Positions 1 to 7,056 of a stretch of DNA of 14,939 nt are shown piece after piece. The stretch comes from Flavobacteriaceae bacterium. Its GTDB lineage: Bacteria; Bacteroidota; Bacteroidia; Flavobacteriales; Flavobacteriaceae. The notes beneath the pieces are model-generated. The model searched no databases, was not told the origin of the DNA, and saw only the letters and a program-made list of their open reading frames with translations. A program made the translations under genes and the position numbers. The stretch spans positions 1 to 14,939 of the forward strand of contig JAUYUF010000153.1 of NCBI GenBank assembly GCA_030694835.1, given 5' to 3'. How positions within the stretch are numbered: position 1 is the first letter of the stretch; the number at the start of each line of letters is the position of its first letter.

Positions 1-117
1 TGCATCGGTTGCGTTAGAAACCAACTCTCTTAAGAATATTTCGTGATCAGAATAGAGAAATTTTTTGATAATTGGAAAAATATTTTCCGCTTTAATGTTA
101 ATGTTACCTTTAGTCAT
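1..117 (-). CDS. htpG: Molecular chaperone HtpG (Hsp90 family), N-terminal fragment
   Basis: This is the first 39 residues of a gene running off the left edge. The translation starts MTKGNINIKAENIFPIIKKF and continues into FLRELVSNATDA, the signature of the Hsp90 N-terminal ATPase domain. The Glu in FLREL (residue 31) corresponds to the catalytic Glu34 of E. coli HtpG, and the Asn four residues later (residue 35) is the conserved ATP/Mg-binding Asn. HtpG is a cytoplasmic ATP-dependent chaperone that helps fold and remodel client proteins. The start codon is the ATG read from 117 downwards; no upstream in-frame alternative is needed. The gene is divergent from the lipoprotein gene at 371. Identification is firm despite the short length because this block is among the most conserved in the family. 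Confidence 0.95.
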   Translation of the reverse strand, partial: MTKGNINIKAENIFPIIKKFLYSDHEIFLRELVSNATDA

Positions 118-170
118 ATAGCTTAAAATTTTAATTAAAACTTTCACCATTAGCTACTCAAATAAAATAC

Positions 171-178
171 CAAAACTA
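171..178 (-). promoter_or_regulatory. Possible -7 element for htpG
   Basis: Read on the minus strand this is TAGTTTTG, an exact match to the Bacteroidota -7 consensus TAnnTTTG, about 54 bases before the htpG start. No matching TTG -33 element is seen at the usual 17-23 base spacing, so this rests on the -7 match alone. Confidence 0.3.
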
Positions 179-224
179 TTTTTGTGACAAGATGGCATTG
201 TATATAGATAATGACTTGTGATTA

Positions 225-255
225 TTGATAAATTGAACAAAGAATTGTATATTTG
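225..255 (+). promoter_or_regulatory. Bacteroidota-type promoter for the lipocalin/ompA pair
   Basis: A TTG at 225-227 is followed after 20 bases by TATATTTG at 248-255, matching the Bacteroidota sigma consensus TTG-N17-23-TAnnTTTG. Transcription would begin near 260-263 and leave an untranslated leader of about 110 bases before the ATG at 371. That leader contains the palindrome at 289-302. Confidence 0.55.
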
Positions 256-285
256 ACATTCAACTAACAACTTGTTTTAGAAAAA

Positions 286-317
286 AACCTTTAGATCTAA
301 AGAATCTAACAAAGGTT
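286..317. repeat. Inverted repeat and 14-bp palindrome in the lipoprotein leader
   Basis: The outer arms AACCTTT (286-292) and AAAGGTT (311-317) are perfectly complementary. Inside them AGAT (293-296) can pair with ATCT (304-307). Overlapping this, CTTTAGATCTAAAG at 289-302 is a perfect 14-base palindrome. The element lies between the predicted promoter and the first gene, so it could be an operator or a leader hairpin. On the minus strand it is followed by a run of T and would resemble a terminator facing htpG, although no minus-strand gene feeds into it. Confidence 0.5.
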
Positions 318-370
318 AAAAACGTATACTTTAAATGTAAAATTCTCTTAATTATTTAAATCAATATAAA

Positions 371-844
371 ATGAAACAAATGAAAAAAATAATTTTTTTA
401 GGTGTCTTGATACTCCTTTTTGTGGGATGTAAATCAAAGCAAGCAACACAATTAGATAACAAAACAGAAGCGGCTATTAAAGGTAACTGGACCATTACTT
501 CTGTTACATTTCCCGGTTCTGAGTTTATTAAAGTAACTTCCTTTGAATTGGCAAATTCCAATTGTTTTGTTGGAAGTACATGGAAATTTGTTTCTAATAA
601 TAACAAGGGTGAAATGGTTTTAAATGCGACAGGATGTCCTTCATTTAGTTCACCAATTACTTGGTTTATTAATAAAGAAGGTAATTTTGTGATGAAAATT
701 TTAAATAATGACAAAGCCAAAAAAATACAGGAAGGATATGTGTTGAAAGTAGCTAATTTAATAGAGAATTCTTTCCAATTAATAGACAATATTAATGTAG
801 GTGGACAATGGAAAGAACTTACCTATCAATTTATAAAAAACTAA
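371..844 (+). CDS. Lipocalin-like outer-membrane lipoprotein
   Basis: The protein has 157 residues. The first 20 form a lipoprotein signal peptide: Lys-rich start, hydrophobic core, and lipobox FVGC with the lipidated Cys at residue 20. The following SKQATQ linker leads into a small beta-rich domain beginning IKGNWTITSV (residues 36-45). That is the G-x-W strand typical of the lipocalin-like families common in Flavobacteriaceae. Two Cys (in SNCFVG and ATGCPSF) might form a disulphide. It probably sits in the outer membrane facing the periplasm and may bind a small hydrophobic ligand, but the ligand cannot be read from sequence. A second in-frame ATG at 380 would also leave a complete signal peptide; 371 is kept as the longer form. 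The gap of 24 bases to the OmpA gene and the single promoter upstream suggest co-transcription. The family call is a pattern match rather than a certainty. Confidence 0.75.
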   Translation: MKQMKKIIFLGVLILLFVGCKSKQATQLDNKTEAAIKGNWTITSVTFPGSEFIKVTSFELANSNCFVGSTWKFVSNNNKGEMVLNATGCPSFSSPITWFINKEGNFVMKILNNDKAKKIQEGYVLKVANLIENSFQLIDNINVGGQWKELTYQFIKN

Positions 845-868
845 AAACAACGATTAAAAACTAAAAAA

Positions 869-1405
869 ATGAAAAATTACGCAAGTTTATATTTATCAAT
901 TATTTTGATTTTAGGAACGACTTTAAGTAGTTGCAATGCCTTAAAAAACACTAATAATACACAAAGAGGCGCTGGAATTGGTGCCGTCACAGGTGCTGTT
1001 TTGGGTGGAGTTTTAGGAAATAATTTAGGAAAAGGTGGAAAAGGTGCTAAAGGAGCAGTTTTAGGTGGTGTTGTAGGTGGAGTAATTGGCGGAGTAATTG
1101 GGAATAAAATGGATAAACAAGCACGAGAAATTGAACAAGCAATTCCAGGAGCTGAAGTTGAAAGAATTGGAGAAGGGATTAAATTAGTTTTAGGTGAAAA
1201 TGCGGTTCGATTTGATACCAATAAATCAACTTTAACGCCTACGGCAAAAGCAAATTTAGATAAGCTTGTTTCTGTTTTTCAAAGTTATGCAGATACTGAT
1301 ATCATAATTTATGGTTACACCGACAGCACTGGTTCAGTAGCATATAATCAAACTTTATCTGAGCAAAGAGCTGCTTCTGTGAAGGGTTATTTGGCATCTA
1401 AATGA
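869..1405 (+). CDS. OmpA-family lipoprotein with glycine zipper, truncated by an in-frame TGA
   Basis: The signal peptide ends in lipobox LSSC with Cys22. A Gly-rich stretch follows (about residues 35-80, repeats of the type GAVLGGVxG), which is a glycine-zipper segment. An OmpA-like peptidoglycan-binding domain then begins near residue 106 (LVLGENAVRFDTNKSTLTP). The YGYTDSTGS and NQTLSEQRAASV motifs carry the conserved Asp and Arg that contact diaminopimelate. Translation stops at TGA 1403-1405, right after YLASK, yet the rest of the domain continues in the same frame to TAA at 1562. Relatives have a Gly around this position, so a GGA-to-TGA change would explain it. As read, the protein lacks the last part of the domain, including GRSQNRRVEF, and would probably fold poorly. 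It could be a recent pseudogene, a read-through gene or a base-call error. Normally such proteins anchor the outer membrane to peptidoglycan. Confidence 0.85.
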   Translation: MKNYASLYLSIILILGTTLSSCNALKNTNNTQRGAGIGAVTGAVLGGVLGNNLGKGGKGAKGAVLGGVVGGVIGGVIGNKMDKQAREIEQAIPGAEVERIGEGIKLVLGENAVRFDTNKSTLTPTAKANLDKLVSVFQSYADTDIIIYGYTDSTGSVAYNQTLSEQRAASVKGYLASK

Positions 1406-1564
1406 TTAGTTGGAGATCGATTTAAAACTGTTGGAATGGGGATAAATGATCCAATTGCTACCAATGATACTCCCGAAGGAAGAAGTCAAAATAGAAGAGT
1501 TGAGTTTGCAATTACTGCTAATGAAAAAATGATTGAAGATGCAAAAAAGGAAGGTAGTAGATAA
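1406..1564 (+). pseudogene. In-frame C-terminal remainder of the OmpA domain
   Basis: Directly after the TGA, in the same frame, the sequence encodes LVGDRFKTVGMGINDPIATN, then TPEGRSQNRRVEFAI and a charged tail ending GSR with TAA at 1562-1564. This is the canonical end of an OmpA domain, including the second conserved Arg of the peptidoglycan-binding site in the NRRVE motif. The 53 codons contain no further stop or frameshift. The intact gene would therefore be 869-1564, about 231 codons. No start codon with a good leader precedes this piece, so it is unlikely to be translated separately. Confidence 0.85.
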
Positions 1565-1590
1565 TAATCTTCAAAATTAAAAAACACATA

Positions 1591-1627
1591 AAAAAATCCA
1601 CCACGCTTTGAGTGTGGTGGATTTTTT
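1591..1627. terminator. Bidirectional rho-independent terminator
   Basis: A 14-base perfect stem pairs AAAAAATCCACCAC (1591-1604) with GTGGTGGATTTTTT (1614-1627) around a nine-base loop. The A-tract and T-tract flanking the GC-rich core allow it to work in both directions. It lies between the end of the OmpA reading frame (1564) and the end of the convergent peptidase gene (1635). Confidence 0.9.
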
Positions 1628-1634
1628 AATAAAA

Positions 1635-4043
1635 CTATTTTTTATTTTTCACATAAGTTTCTAACCATTGATCTTGTTCCCATAATAAATGCATTACAGA
1701 TTCTTTGGCTCTATATCCGTGTTTTTCATTTGGTAAAACAACATAACGTACAGTTGCTCCTAATCCTTTTAATGCATTGAAATAACGTTCACTTTGTACT
1801 GGGAAAGTACCTGAGTTGTCATCAATTTCTCCATGAACCAAAAGTAAAGGATACTTCATTTTATGAGCATTCATAAAAGGAGACATCACATTATAAGTTT
1901 CGGGTGCTTCCCAATAATTGCGTTCTTCACCTTGGAAACCAAATGGTGTTAAAGTTCTATTATAAGCTCCACTACGAGCAATTCCCGCAGCAAATAAATC
2001 AGAATGAGACAATAAGTTAGCTGTCATAAAAGCTCCATAAGAGTGACCACCAACAGCTACTTTTGTTCTATCAATATAATCAAGTTGATCAACAGCGTCA
2101 ATTGCTGCTTTTGCATTTCCTACTAATTGTTTTACAAAAGTGTCATTAGGTTCTTCAGTTCCTTCACCTACAATAGGGAAAGCAGCATCATCTAACACCA
2201 CATAACCACGAGTTACCCAATAAATTGGCGATCCATACGAAGGGTATATAAATTCATTAGGATTAGCAGTTACCTGACCAGCACTACTTTTATCTTTAAA
2301 TTCGCGTGGATACGCCCACATTACCATAGGATATTTTTTTCCTTTTTCATAACCGACAGGTAAATATAATTTAGCTGATAAATCTAAGCCGTCTTCACGT
2401 TTATAGGTTAAAACTTCGCTATGAACAGATTGTAAACTTTTATAAGGGTTTTCAAACTTAGTAACAGCTTTTGAAGAATTTTTCTTGAAGTTTCGGATAT
2501 AATAATTAGGATATTCATTTTTTGATTCAATTCTAACTAAGATCTCTCCTTTTTTGATGTTAAAAGAAGTGATAATATTTTCGAGTTTATCAGTTAATTT
2601 AGATTGATATAATCGATTTGTTTTTAATGTCTTTAAGTTTAGTTGATCAACAAAAGGAAATTTTCCTTTTTCAGAAAATCCATCACCAATTAAATAAACA
2701 TTACCCTTATCAAGTTCTAAAACATCTTCACCAAATTCATTTCGTTTAGTTATAAAGTTTCCAGGGTCACTATAAGTATCTTGGTAATTTCTATCAGAAA
2801 TAACAGCAGGTTTTACTTGATTGTCAGAAGGATTAAATACATAAGTTTTTGTATTTCTATCATCTCTCCAATTATCAACAGCAATAGCTGTGGTTGGATC
2901 ACCCCAATAAATTCTACTGAAACGATTTTTAACTTTTAAAATGGATTGAGGTTTGCCATCAAACGGAGTTGTTAATTGAAATACTTCATCTCTGTAATCA
3001 ACATTTACAGCAGGATCGCCGCCATCTAAAGCTTCTGTCCATACTAAAGTAGCTCCTTGGTCATTTCTCCAGTTTAGTTGACGCATTCCTTTTTGAACCG
3101 CCATAAATCCTTTTGGTAAAACTTCAATTAAAGGAACTTCTTGAATTTTTTTAACAAAGTTTCCAGAAACATCATATAGATTTACTTCATAAGGAAATCT
3201 TGAAAGAGGAACAATGTATGAGAACGGGCGCTTCATCTCTGAAATTAAAACATATTGACCGTTAGGAGAAAAATCAATTCCTCTGTACATAGCTGCATTT
3301 TTCCATAATTTAGAAGTGCCATCAACTCCAACCACATAAAGTTCAGAAGTTGCAAGTAATTCAAAATTTGTTTCGTCTATTTTATTTTTTAATAAATCTT
3401 GATAGGTTCTATTTTGTGCTTTACTTCCAAAATTTGCAGAAACTGTAGGTCCAGTTGGAATTTCTTTTTCAGGGTCTAAAATTGGTTTTCTGTTTTCTGG
3501 AACTAGTGTAACTAGTAAAGACTTACTGTCTTTAAACCAGGTGAATGAACGTCCAAGATTGTTGTTTAAAATGGCTTTTGTAAGTTGTTTTGCAGAGGCT
3601 GTTTTAATGTCAACAACCCATAGTTCTACACCTGTTGAAGTTGTATTTGTAAAAGCCATCGTGGTTTGGTCTGGAGACCAATTAAAACCAGTCATTTTGG
3701 CATTATCAGGTAAATTTGTAACTTTTATAGATTGGTTGTCATTTACTTTTTTGATTTGTACCTCTGTAAAATAGGTTTGACCTGTAACAGAATTAATTAC
3801 AGGATTAACTCTAATTCCGGCAATTCGAAGTTCTTTTTCTGATAATTCTTCAATACTTTTAAAATTTTCACGGTACAATAAAACTGCATAATCTCCTTTA
3901 TCGTCAATACGAACAGTAGGAGCTGAGGGAGCATCAACCAAATCTAAAATTTCTTTTGGTGGTTTTTGATAAGTAATATTTTCTTGAGCTTTAATAGGAA
4001 TAGCCATTAAAAATAAGGCTGCGAGTGTAAAAAAATGTTTCAT
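1635..4043 (-). CDS. Secreted S9-family serine peptidase, glutamyl endopeptidase type
   Basis: The 802-residue protein starts with a Sec signal peptide (MKHFFTLAALFLMAIPIKAQ, cleavage likely after A-Q). A long beta-rich region, presumably the propeller of prolyl-oligopeptidase-type enzymes, follows to about residue 540, and the last 250 or so residues form an alpha/beta hydrolase domain. The catalytic triad is visible: Ser668 in GGHSYGAF, Asp741 in HGEIDDN and His775 in NEKHGYR. The stretch IARSGAYNRTLTPFGFQ is shared with plant chloroplast glutamyl endopeptidases (MEROPS S9D, from memory), which suggests cleavage after Glu, though specificity cannot be proved from sequence. The enzyme probably degrades peptides in the periplasm or outside the cell. 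An ATG at 4070 in the same frame would add nine residues; 4043 is preferred because it begins the signal peptide cleanly and follows TTTAAAA. It appears monocistronic, ending at a shared terminator. Confidence 0.92.
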   Translation of the reverse strand: MKHFFTLAALFLMAIPIKAQENITYQKPPKEILDLVDAPSAPTVRIDDKGDYAVLLYRENFKSIEELSEKELRIAGIRVNPVINSVTGQTYFTEVQIKKVNDNQSIKVTNLPDNAKMTGFNWSPDQTTMAFTNTTSTGVELWVVDIKTASAKQLTKAILNNNLGRSFTWFKDSKSLLVTLVPENRKPILDPEKEIPTGPTVSANFGSKAQNRTYQDLLKNKIDETNFELLATSELYVVGVDGTSKLWKNAAMYRGIDFSPNGQYVLISEMKRPFSYIVPLSRFPYEVNLYDVSGNFVKKIQEVPLIEVLPKGFMAVQKGMRQLNWRNDQGATLVWTEALDGGDPAVNVDYRDEVFQLTTPFDGKPQSILKVKNRFSRIYWGDPTTAIAVDNWRDDRNTKTYVFNPSDNQVKPAVISDRNYQDTYSDPGNFITKRNEFGEDVLELDKGNVYLIGDGFSEKGKFPFVDQLNLKTLKTNRLYQSKLTDKLENIITSFNIKKGEILVRIESKNEYPNYYIRNFKKNSSKAVTKFENPYKSLQSVHSEVLTYKREDGLDLSAKLYLPVGYEKGKKYPMVMWAYPREFKDKSSAGQVTANPNEFIYPSYGSPIYWVTRGYVVLDDAAFPIVGEGTEEPNDTFVKQLVGNAKAAIDAVDQLDYIDRTKVAVGGHSYGAFMTANLLSHSDLFAAGIARSGAYNRTLTPFGFQGEERNYWEAPETYNVMSPFMNAHKMKYPLLLVHGEIDDNSGTFPVQSERYFNALKGLGATVRYVVLPNEKHGYRAKESVMHLLWEQDQWLETYVKNKK

Positions 4044-4243
4044 TTTTAAATGTTTAGTTTGATAAATCAATATTAAATAATTCTTGGATTATTCCATCTA
4101 TTTTTTTCTTATTTATTAGTTAAAATTTTAGAATAAATGAAATTGTTAATAATTAATTCTCATTAATTTAACTCATTAAGTGTTAAATTGTAGATATGGA
4201 TAAGATTTTTCCTATTTTTGCTAATGAAACTAATAGAAAAACT

Positions 4244-5251
4244 ATGTACAATTCAAAAATTATAGGGCTTGGTTACTATGTCCCCGACAATATAGTAACA
4301 AATGCAGATTTAATTAAAGTAATGGATACCACAGATGAGTGGATTCAGGAGCGCACAGGTATTCAGGAACGTAGATGGGTTATTGAAGGTAGTGGAGACA
4401 CCTCTGCAACTATGGGAGCAAAAGCCGCAAGAATTGCAATAGAAAAAGCCGGATTAACAACTAAAGATATTGATTTTTTAATATTTGCAACATTAAGTCC
4501 AGACTACTATTTCCCTGGTTGTGGAGTAATGGTTCAGGATTTGTTGGAAATGAATACGATTGGAGCTTTAGATATTAGAAATCAATGTTCTGGTTTTGTG
4601 TATGGGATTTCTGTTGCAGATCAGTTTATCAAAACTGGAATGTATAAAAATATATTAGTAATTGGAGCTGAATATCACTCAGGAGGATTAGAATTGAATG
4701 ACAGAGGGAGAAATGTTTCTGTAATTTTTGGTGATGGAGCAGGAGCTGCTGTATTATCAAGAACTGAAGAAAAAGGTAAAGGAATATTATCAACACATCT
4801 ACATTCTGAAGGTGCTCATGCAAAAGAACTAATTGTAGAAGGTCCAAATATTACGCATTGGGTTGATGATATCATGAAAGAAAACAATCCTGATGATGTA
4901 TCCTACTATCCATTTATGAATGGTCAATTTGTATTTAAACATGCTGTAGTGCGTTTTTCGGAAGCGATTATTGAAGGTCTGCAAGCAAATGGATTACAAT
5001 CAACAGATATTGATATGTTAATTCCACATCAAGCTAATTTGAGAATTTCTCAATTTGTACAACATAAGTTTAGATTGACAGATGATAAAGTTCATAACAA
5101 TATCCAAAAATTTGGAAATACTACAGCCGCTTCAATTCCGATTGCTTTAACAGAAGCCTTAGAAGAAGGTAAAATTAAAGAGGGAGATTTAGTGGTATTA
5201 GCCGCCTTTGGTAGCGGATTTACTTGGGGTAGTGTAATTATACGTTGGTAA
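4244..5251 (+). CDS. fabH: 3-oxoacyl-ACP synthase III (KAS III)
   Basis: The 335-residue protein matches FabH in length and layout. The catalytic triad is complete: Cys115 in RNQCSGFVYG, His262 in PHQANLR and Asn292 in KFGNTTAAS; the His-Asn spacing of 30 equals that of E. coli FabH. Other family marks are GYYVPDN near the start, DEWIQERTGI (31-40) and the C-terminal AAFGSGFTWGSVIIRW. FabH condenses an acyl-CoA primer with malonyl-ACP to begin fatty-acid synthesis; in Bacteroidota the primers are often branched. Enzymes of this subgroup may instead make specialised ketones or beta-keto acids, and no acyl-carrier or fab genes adjoin to settle this. An ATG at 4196 in frame would add 16 residues of unrelated character; the start at 4244 (MYNSKIIGLG) fits the family better. 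The gene stands alone and ends at a strong terminator. Confidence 0.92.
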   Translation: MYNSKIIGLGYYVPDNIVTNADLIKVMDTTDEWIQERTGIQERRWVIEGSGDTSATMGAKAARIAIEKAGLTTKDIDFLIFATLSPDYYFPGCGVMVQDLLEMNTIGALDIRNQCSGFVYGISVADQFIKTGMYKNILVIGAEYHSGGLELNDRGRNVSVIFGDGAGAAVLSRTEEKGKGILSTHLHSEGAHAKELIVEGPNITHWVDDIMKENNPDDVSYYPFMNGQFVFKHAVVRFSEAIIEGLQANGLQSTDIDMLIPHQANLRISQFVQHKFRLTDDKVHNNIQKFGNTTAASIPIALTEALEEGKIKEGDLVVLAAFGSGFTWGSVIIRW

Positions 5252-5271
5252 TATTTAATACTATAGATACT

Positions 5272-5301
5272 AAAAAAGACTGCAATGCAGTCTTTTTTTT
5301 T
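5272..5301. terminator. Rho-independent terminator between fabH and the aminotransferase
   Basis: AAAAAAGACTG (5272-5282) pairs perfectly with CAGTCTTTTTT (5288-5298) around the five-base loop CAATG, and a T-run continues to 5301. The symmetric A and T tracts make it usable from both sides. The aminotransferase stop codon (5300-5302) overlaps its end. Confidence 0.88.
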
Positions 5302-6118
5302 AATAATTGAATTTAAGTTCTCTAAAATCTAGCATTAATTTTTGAGTGATTTTACCAACTTTTCCATCATTAATTATTGTAGAATCAATATTGATAATAG
5401 GCATAATTTCAGGAGTAGTGCTCGTTATAAAAACTTCATCAGCATTATATAATTCGTCTATGTTAATTTCTTTTTCTTTTAGAATCAAATCATTTTTTTT
5501 GATTAAATCAAAAGCAATACTGCGAGTTATACCTAATAAAATATCTTTTATTGGAGTGTAAATTATGTTGTTTTTAACTATAAAAATATTACTTCGCGAT
5601 GTTTCTCTAATGAAGTTAAAGTTATAGTATAAAACATCAATTGCTTGTTGTTTAACGATTTCATTTTCCCAATAAATAGAGGCTATATAATTGGTGGTTT
5701 TTGCTTTTGGAAGAAATCTATTGTATTCTTTAAGCAATAATTTTGCTCCAGTTTTGTAAAGTGATTTTTGTTTGGTAGCATTTAAAAAAGGAAAAATGAA
5801 TATATCGCCTTTAAAAAAATCACAATTAGGAGTAGGTTCAGGAATTATAAAAATTTTATAAGAAATATCTTCTATCGGATTTTTTAAAATAAGATTTTCA
5901 ATAATTTTAGTCAATTCAAACTCATTATATTTAATTTGAATCCTTAGTAAATCTAAAGTTTGAAATAATCGTTTTAAATGTCGATCTAAATAAAAAGGTT
6001 TGTTGTTGATAAGTGTAAAAAACTCAAATGCAGCATAGCTTCTATTAATTGTGGTTGAAGTTATTGGAATTGATAATTTATTGAGTTCAATATAATTTCC
6101 GTTGTGAAAACCAATCAT
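5300..6118 (-). CDS. Class IV aminotransferase (PLP-dependent, IlvE/Dat/PabC fold)
   Basis: The 272-residue protein has the order of fold-type IV PLP enzymes. RSYAAFEFFTLINNKPFYLD (about 26-45) is the family's early region carrying the substrate side, followed by a helix with HLKRL. Lys140 in KAKTTNY is the Schiff-base lysine, and Glu172 in RETSRSNIF is the residue that contacts the PLP ring nitrogen. LLGITR (194-199) and the ITSTTPEIMPI stretch (231-241) bind cofactor phosphate and substrate. The Lys-Glu spacing of 32 equals that of bacterial D-amino-acid aminotransferase. Family members act on branched-chain amino acids, D-amino acids or aminodeoxychorismate; the sequence does not decide which, and no biosynthetic neighbours help. 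It is probably cytoplasmic and transcribed alone. Confidence 0.85.
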   Translation of the reverse strand: MIGFHNGNYIELNKLSIPITSTTINRSYAAFEFFTLINNKPFYLDRHLKRLFQTLDLLRIQIKYNEFELTKIIENLILKNPIEDISYKIFIIPEPTPNCDFFKGDIFIFPFLNATKQKSLYKTGAKLLLKEYNRFLPKAKTTNYIASIYWENEIVKQQAIDVLYYNFNFIRETSRSNIFIVKNNIIYTPIKDILLGITRSIAFDLIKKNDLILKEKEINIDELYNADEVFITSTTPEIMPIINIDSTIINDGKVGKITQKLMLDFRELKFNY

Positions 6119-6134
6119 AAAATTAATGTTTAAA

Positions 6135-6142
6135 CAAATATA
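6135..6142 (-). promoter_or_regulatory. -7 element for the aminotransferase gene
   Basis: On the minus strand this reads TATATTTG, an exact match to TAnnTTTG, 16 bases before the start codon. It implies a very short leader. The -33 position carries TGG rather than TTG, so the assignment is moderate. Confidence 0.4.
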
Positions 6143-6188
6143 GACAGAATCAATTAAACCATTTTTAAAAAGTGAGTTAAGTCATATA

Positions 6189-6215
6189 TTGAGAAATATA
6201 AATTAGTTAATTTTA
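6189..6215 (+). promoter_or_regulatory. Possible promoter for the OB-fold lipoprotein
   Basis: TTG at 6189-6191 and TAATTTTA at 6208-6215 (one mismatch to TAnnTTTG) are separated by 16 bases, slightly short of the usual range. Transcription would begin shortly before the ATG at 6241. Confidence 0.35.
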
Positions 6216-6240
6216 CGTCGATTAATAAATAACTTATAAA

Positions 6241-6990
6241 ATGAGAAAATTAATAATTTGGAGTGTTGCAAGTTTGATGACGCTTTTGGTGTTGGTTCAA
6301 TGTAAGCAAAAAAACGAAGGCTATGAGCCGGTACAAAACAGTGAAATAACAACAAGCACAAATCTAAAACATGTTACTGTTAAAGAGGTTTTAAAGGCAA
6401 ATGCTTATACGTATCTTTTTGTTTCTGAGGGTGAAAAAGAATATTGGATAGCCATTCCTTTAACAGATGTTGAAGTTGGAAAAACCTATGCTTATGAAAA
6501 CGGTATGGAAATGAAAAACTTTGAGAGTAAAGATTTAAACAGAACTTTTGAATCTGTATATTTTGTTGAAAGTTTAGTTGATCCAAGTGCTCCTGTAAAA
6601 ACAACTGCAGAAGCAACATCAAATCCTCATGGAGGAAATGCTGTAAGTGAAAATGGTGAAACTAAGACTCAATTATCTGAAGGAATTGTTTTAGCAAAAG
6701 GAGCTATTTCATTACATGATTTATTCTCTGGAAAAGATAAATTAGCAGGTAAAGCTGTTACTTTAACAGGAAAAGTTGTGAGTTTCAATCCGGAAATTAT
6801 GGGTAAGAACTGGATTCACTTACAAGACGGAAGTAGTTTTAAAGGATTAAACGATGTAATAGTTACTACATTAGCAAAAGTAGCTGTTAATGATATTGTT
6901 ACTGTTAAAGGTATAGTTGTATTAAATAAGGACTTAGGTTCTGGTTATAAATATGACATACTCGTTGAAGATGCAACTATCATAAAATAA
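6241..6990 (+). CDS. Lipoprotein with C-terminal OB-fold-like domain
   Basis: The 249-residue protein begins with a hydrophobic signal sequence ending LVLVQC, with Cys21 the likely lipidation site. Gln at the -1 position is unusual, since Gly, Ala or Ser is the rule. Residues 47-112 form one small beta-rich unit (VKEVLKANAYTYLFV, then EKEYWIAIPLTDVEVGKTY). A low-complexity linker rich in Ala, Thr, Asn and Gly covers about 113-140. Residues 165-249 resemble an OB fold: KAVTLTGKVVSF, then NWIHLQDGS, DVIVTT and NDIVTVKGIVV. The WIHLQDG pattern is the one seen in OB-fold domains of uncharacterised Bacteroidota envelope proteins. It is probably periplasmic, anchored to a membrane; ligand and role are unknown. 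It appears monocistronic, with a terminator five bases after the stop. Confidence 0.75.
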   Translation: MRKLIIWSVASLMTLLVLVQCKQKNEGYEPVQNSEITTSTNLKHVTVKEVLKANAYTYLFVSEGEKEYWIAIPLTDVEVGKTYAYENGMEMKNFESKDLNRTFESVYFVESLVDPSAPVKTTAEATSNPHGGNAVSENGETKTQLSEGIVLAKGAISLHDLFSGKDKLAGKAVTLTGKVVSFNPEIMGKNWIHLQDGSSFKGLNDVIVTTLAKVAVNDIVTVKGIVVLNKDLGSGYKYDILVEDATIIK

Positions 6991-6994
6991 AATT

Positions 6995-7021
6995 AAAAAG
7001 TTCGGGAAACCGAACTTTTTT
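6995..7021. terminator. Rho-independent terminator with GAAA tetraloop
   Basis: AAAAAGTTCGG (6995-7005) pairs with CCGAACTTTTT (7010-7020) around the stable tetraloop GAAA. It follows the lipoprotein stop by five bases and can also serve the convergent gene ending at 7057. Confidence 0.92.
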
Positions 7022-7056
7022 AGTTTTAAGATTTATTATGATCGGTGAAAATAGTC

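Noticed and set aside
877..1221. A Pro-rich open frame antisense to the OmpA gene.
   Set aside because: It mirrors the glycine-zipper repeats (GGx codons read backwards as Pro and Thr codons) and has no independent signal.
1403..1405. The TGA in the OmpA gene as a selenocysteine codon.
   Set aside because: Relatives carry Gly, not Cys, near this position; there is no active-site role for selenocysteine in an OmpA domain and no evident downstream stem-loop of the bacterial SECIS type.
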